In this document: positions 60,921-64,000 of the stretch, piece by piece
How the letters are laid out: the number at the start of each line of letters is the position of its first letter
How positions within the stretch are numbered: position 1 is the stretch's first letter
Assembly (NCBI GenBank): GCA_963734575.1
Contig: CAVTHT010000020.1
Location: 17,489-81,488, forward strand
DNA length: 64,000 nucleotides
DNA from: CAIWHR01 sp963734575
GTDB lineage: Bacteria; Pseudomonadota; Gammaproteobacteria; Burkholderiales; Casimicrobiaceae
Direction: 5' to 3'
Position numbers and translations under genes: made by a program
The notes under the pieces: model-generated
What the model saw: the letters and a program-made list of their open reading frames with translations, nothing else
Told to the model about the DNA's origin: nothing
Databases searched by the model: none

Positions 60921-63647
60921 GTGAATCCCGCCATGCTTAGTGAACGACGCTTCCTCCGCGGGTGGCTGCTCTCCGTCCTTGTGGCGACACTGGCGCTGGC
61001 GTGGTTGCATAGTCGATGGGCGCTGGAGACGTTTGCGGGTGCGCCGGAAGTCGTCCCCTCGCCGGTCATCAGAAGCGGCTCGGCGAACGGTAGTGCTGCA
61101 CTTCTCACGTGCTGCGTGCAGCCGGGCCAGGTCGACAGCATGGCGTCGTGGGAGGTGAGGATCGCCCCCGCCGTGGACTACGTCATCCAGTTTTCCGTTG
61201 ACAATCGCGGCCCCGGTGACGTGTCGCCGTTGATCGTCGATCTGGCAGGGGATGGCTATGACAGCATGGAACAGGAGTTCCACGTCGATGTCCCTCGCGG
61301 GGCCAGTAACAGCGTGGTGACCCGTGTTCTGCGCTCCGGCAGCCCGCCCTCGCGTGTCTGGCTGCGGGTCTTCCACAGCGCGAACGCAGCAGTGCTCGTC
61401 AAGGATGTGTCTGTGCGTCCGTTGCACCGGACATACCGCGCTGCCAAGCTCGCCGTTACGTGTCTGTTCGGGCTGGCTGCGTTGGGTGTTGCGGTGGTGG
61501 CCTGGCGTTCCATAACGCTCCGTGATCGTCTCAAGCGCTTGCTTTCGAACGTCCGCGGCTCAGCGTGGCTTTGGCTCGCCGCCCTCGCGCTGGGCATCGC
61601 CGCGTTGGGAAACGCGATGCTTGGTCCGCCGCTCGTTTTCGCGGACGAATTCCTGTACGCACAAGCCACCCTGAAACTTGGTAGGTGGTGGAGCGACGGC
61701 GTCCTGGCTGCGCACGCGAGCGATCTTCCGAACCGCTTGTTCTTCGCGGTCTACAGTATCGCGGCTACGGGGCACGCGCCGTACGCAGTCGCGCGCGCGC
61801 TGAACATGCTCGCCCTCGCGCTCGGGTTATGGGCGCTCTGGTACGCCGCTCGAGCGCTGCGCGACGTTCGCAGCGGGATCGCAGTAGCGGCCGCATATGG
61901 CCTCGGCGTGCTTTCCACCTACACGGCCTATTTCATGCCGGACGCGCTGTTTGCCGCCATGTTCATGCTGGCCTGCATCGCGCTGTCGATCGCGTTGGCG
62001 ACAGGTGGCTGGCGGATGGCAGCCATTGCGGGTGCCGCATGTGCGGCCGAGACGTTCATCAAGCCCCACGGCTGGGCAGTCGCGCTAGCCTTCGCGATCT
62101 CCAGTGTGCTTTTCGTCGCCCGGGTCGAGCGCGAAGGCAAGCGCCGGGCCTGGCGCACGCTCGCACTGCTCGTGACCGTATTCGCGGTGACATGGAGCGT
62201 GCTGCAGCTCGCGTTGCCCGACGTCCCCGGAAGACGCACGTTCTTTGGCGCCACGTACGGCGGTCTCGCGAGGGGACTGCTTGCAACGGCGGCTCAACCG
62301 GGCACCTACGGCGGCGTTCTGCGGCTCTTAGGCGCGCACCTCGTGGTGGTCGGGTCGCTCCTTGCGCCGATGCTGATCTACGCCGTCGGAACGCTACTGC
62401 GCCGACCGCCTTTGCCAAGCGATCCGAGCGAGCGCGTGGCTCATGTGCTGGCCGGTGTCTCGGTGCTGTCGCTCGTTGTCCTGATCGCACTCACGTCGCT
62501 GTTCACGGCGTCCGTGGTCGGTCTTGGGTCGGCGGAAGTCGCCAACCGCCTTCATGGCCGCTACTACACTTTCGCAATCCCGCTCCTCGTCCTGGCAACT
62601 GTCGCCTCGCATTCCGCCAGGCAGTTCCTCCAAAGGAACGTCGCGTGGATCCTCCCTGCTTGGGGACTGGCGTGCATGGCGTGCATCTTGGTGTTACCGC
62701 GGTTCCTATGGTCCTTCGTGGATTCCCCAGAGCTCTTCTTCGGATGGGGCGCTCCGAAGGCGACATTTGCCGCATTCGGGGCGCTGGGATCTCTGGCCGC
62801 ACTGCTGTCGTGGCGGCGGCGAGACGCCATTCCCCACGCTGCATTGGCCGCGTACGTGGTGACCAGTCTGGCAAGCGGCATGGTCATACGCGATTTGCAG
62901 GTATCCGTGGGAGAGCTACCGGAGAACCGTGCGGGCAAGGTTAGTGCCGCCTTGGCAGCTCAACGTCACGTGCCCATTCTTCTTGCAGCGGAAAGTTCAA
63001 GCGTTGGCTTGTATCGGATCGGTGCCAGCGATCCACGCAATGCTCGATTCATCAAGCGAGCCGAGCTCGGCCGTGACATCGAAAGCGGCGCCGCTAGAGG
63101 CGCGGTGGTAGTCGGCAACAGGCAGTACATCGCGGGCTTGCCCATCGCTCCGAAGGCAGAGTTCGATGATTGGGTGGTCGGCGTTGTCGAGTCCGATGGT
63201 GCCGGTGGGCAGGACACCGTCGATGCGTCGCGAATGGCATGGACGCCGCTCAAGCTTCGCTTTTCGCGTGCACAAGAATCCGGGAAGGCGTCGGGATTGC
63301 ATCGTGCGGAATCTTGGGGCGCTTGGTCGTCCGGACCGCGTATCTCCATTCCGTTGCCCCCCGAGGTCATCGGGCGCGTTCGCGTCACGCTGCGAGGGCA
63401 TGCGGTGACCTCGAATGTCGGGCGAACCCTGGTGATGCGCATTGGACCCGAGGCCAAGACGTTCACCCTTGGCGCGACGCCAACGGATATTGCGTTGCCA
63501 TTCGACGTGGCGGGCGCGGAGCGCACGCTCGTGATCGACGGCTATCTGCAATTGTCGCCCGAGCGCGCGAAGGTGCCCAACGAGACGCGGGACCTCGGGA
63601 TCGGGCTATGGTCGATTGAATTCACCCCGGACGCGTCGGCAAGGTGA
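60921..63647 (+). CDS. Large membrane glycosyltransferase (GT-C / GT39-like)
   Basis: A 908-residue protein. One N-terminal helix and a ~130-residue beta-rich periplasmic domain are followed by about ten helices (residues ~170-650) and a C-terminal periplasmic domain of ~250 residues. The first loop after the second helix has FADEFLYAQATLKLGRWW, with an acidic pair in the place of the catalytic Asp of GT-C enzymes. HGWAVALAF and LHGRYYTFAIPLLVLA occur later. It probably moves a sugar from a polyprenyl-phosphate donor on the periplasmic face. The start is GTG 60921 or ATG 60933; neither has a good ribosome site. Confidence 0.72.
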   Translation: MNPAMLSERRFLRGWLLSVLVATLALAWLHSRWALETFAGAPEVVPSPVIRSGSANGSAALLTCCVQPGQVDSMASWEVRIAPAVDYVIQFSVDNRGPGDVSPLIVDLAGDGYDSMEQEFHVDVPRGASNSVVTRVLRSGSPPSRVWLRVFHSANAAVLVKDVSVRPLHRTYRAAKLAVTCLFGLAALGVAVVAWRSITLRDRLKRLLSNVRGSAWLWLAALALGIAALGNAMLGPPLVFADEFLYAQATLKLGRWWSDGVLAAHASDLPNRLFFAVYSIAATGHAPYAVARALNMLALALGLWALWYAARALRDVRSGIAVAAAYGLGVLSTYTAYFMPDALFAAMFMLACIALSIALATGGWRMAAIAGAACAAETFIKPHGWAVALAFAISSVLFVARVEREGKRRAWRTLALLVTVFAVTWSVLQLALPDVPGRRTFFGATYGGLARGLLATAAQPGTYGGVLRLLGAHLVVVGSLLAPMLIYAVGTLLRRPPLPSDPSERVAHVLAGVSVLSLVVLIALTSLFTASVVGLGSAEVANRLHGRYYTFAIPLLVLATVASHSARQFLQRNVAWILPAWGLACMACILVLPRFLWSFVDSPELFFGWGAPKATFAAFGALGSLAALLSWRRRDAIPHAALAAYVVTSLASGMVIRDLQVSVGELPENRAGKVSAALAAQRHVPILLAAESSSVGLYRIGASDPRNARFIKRAELGRDIESGAARGAVVVGNRQYIAGLPIAPKAEFDDWVVGVVESDGAGGQDTVDASRMAWTPLKLRFSRAQESGKASGLHRAESWGAWSSGPRISIPLPPEVIGRVRVTLRGHAVTSNVGRTLVMRIGPEAKTFTLGATPTDIALPFDVAGAERTLVIDGYLQLSPERAKVPNETRDLGIGLWSIEFTPDASAR

Positions 63648-64000
63648 TCACGCCCAGGCAACCGTATTGACTCGCCCAGCGCGCCGGACGCCCGGCAAGG
63701 GCCGGGTGGGTGTGTGCCGGCGATTGCGCACGCCGCCGGCTGACGCAAGCCGGGCGCCGCCAATGCCGACAGGATTCCCGGTGGCAAATCGCCGCGCCTG
63801 ACCGGCGCCAAGCCAAGTTCCGATGTCGGTCGCCTGACCCACTTCTCGCTTACCGTGACCGATCATTTCGCCGCCTGGCGGTTCCAGACGCGGCGCTGGC
63901 AGGATTGAGCCTGCGGGCTTGATCTTTGGGCCAAAGGCTGCGTATAATCGCTGTCTTCGCTGGGCCCGCCCACTGTTTCACGGTGGGTGCTTCGGACCAG
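63648..64000. promoter_or_regulatory. Gap with a sigma70-type promoter reading out of the window
   Basis: No gene is seen in this 353-base stretch. TTGATC (63919-63924) and TATAAT (63943-63948) with an 18-base spacer form the best promoter in the window. The predicted transcript starts near 63956 and has a GCCCAC...GTGGG(C) hairpin in its leader. Its gene lies beyond the window. A GC hairpin (CCCGGC 63691-63696 with GCCGGG 63701-63706) without T tract may weakly end transcription of the membrane glycosyltransferase gene. Confidence 0.55.

Noticed and set aside
63940..64000. Start of a tRNA or rRNA gene after the end-of-window promoter
   Set aside because: The short sequence after TATAAT shows a hairpin but no tRNA or rRNA signature; the gene is outside the window.

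Overview
The window is very GC-rich, densely packed chromosomal DNA from a betaproteobacterium. Burkholderiales or a related order is likely, but the genus cannot be told. Four things point there: a cox assembly cluster with SURF1, DUF2909, CyoE and SCO; a rubredoxin / thiD / thiE / hemL neighbourhood; a gspE-F-G-H-I-J-K-L-M-C-D type II secretion (T2SS) operon; and a large envelope-polysaccharide region. I see no rRNA, tRNA, CRISPR array, prophage or insertion sequence.

Layout. (1) 1-3.6 kb: end of cytochrome c oxidase subunit III and oxidase assembly genes; the ctaA gene often found just before ctaB is absent here. (2) 3.6-9.4 kb: a TPR-SPINDLY glycosyltransferase, then glyoxalase I, rubredoxin, thiamine genes and hemL. 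(3) 9.6-23 kb: a T2SS operon with a second TPR-SPINDLY (O-GlcNAc-transferase-like) gene between gspG and gspH, overlapping the gspH start. (4) 23-27.7 kb: a small lipoprotein, two exported proteins of unknown function and a PpiC-type prolyl isomerase, which could be cargo or helpers of the secretion system. (5) 27.7-39.2 kb: a first ABC polysaccharide exporter (Wzm/Wzt), a methyltransferase with a coiled coil, a GT2-GT4 fusion and two more large TPR-SPINDLY enzymes. (6) 39.16-39.49 kb: eight tandem copies of a ~45-bp REP-like hairpin unit between convergent genes. (7) 39.5-49.0 kb, minus strand: an operon with a GT4 enzyme, an undecaprenyl-phosphate sugar-1-phosphate transferase, two membrane proteins and a ~1,433-residue multidomain glycosyltransferase (DUF5672-like, SEC-C, TPR, GT9-like, TPR, SPINDLY). 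(8) 49.2-63.6 kb: a second ABC-exported polysaccharide locus (GT4, rmd, gmd, wzm, wzt, DUF4214/coiled-coil methyltransferase, more glycosyltransferases, a methyltransferase and a large membrane glycosyltransferase). The rmd-gmd-wzm-wzt order suggests a D-rhamnose polymer.

Working together: region 7 can start a lipid-linked glycan, and regions 5 and 8 can build, cap and export two polymers by the Wzm/Wzt route. Five TPR-SPINDLY proteins within about 40 kb, one of them inside the T2SS operon, suggest that secreted or pilin-like proteins are themselves glycosylated. That link is inference.

Caution: I count 22 single-base frame breaks in 15 otherwise well-conserved genes (20 apparent extra bases, 2 missing). 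Removing or adding one base at each restores a full-length protein, so they look like consensus sequence errors rather than real pseudogenes. Gene spans below join the frames.
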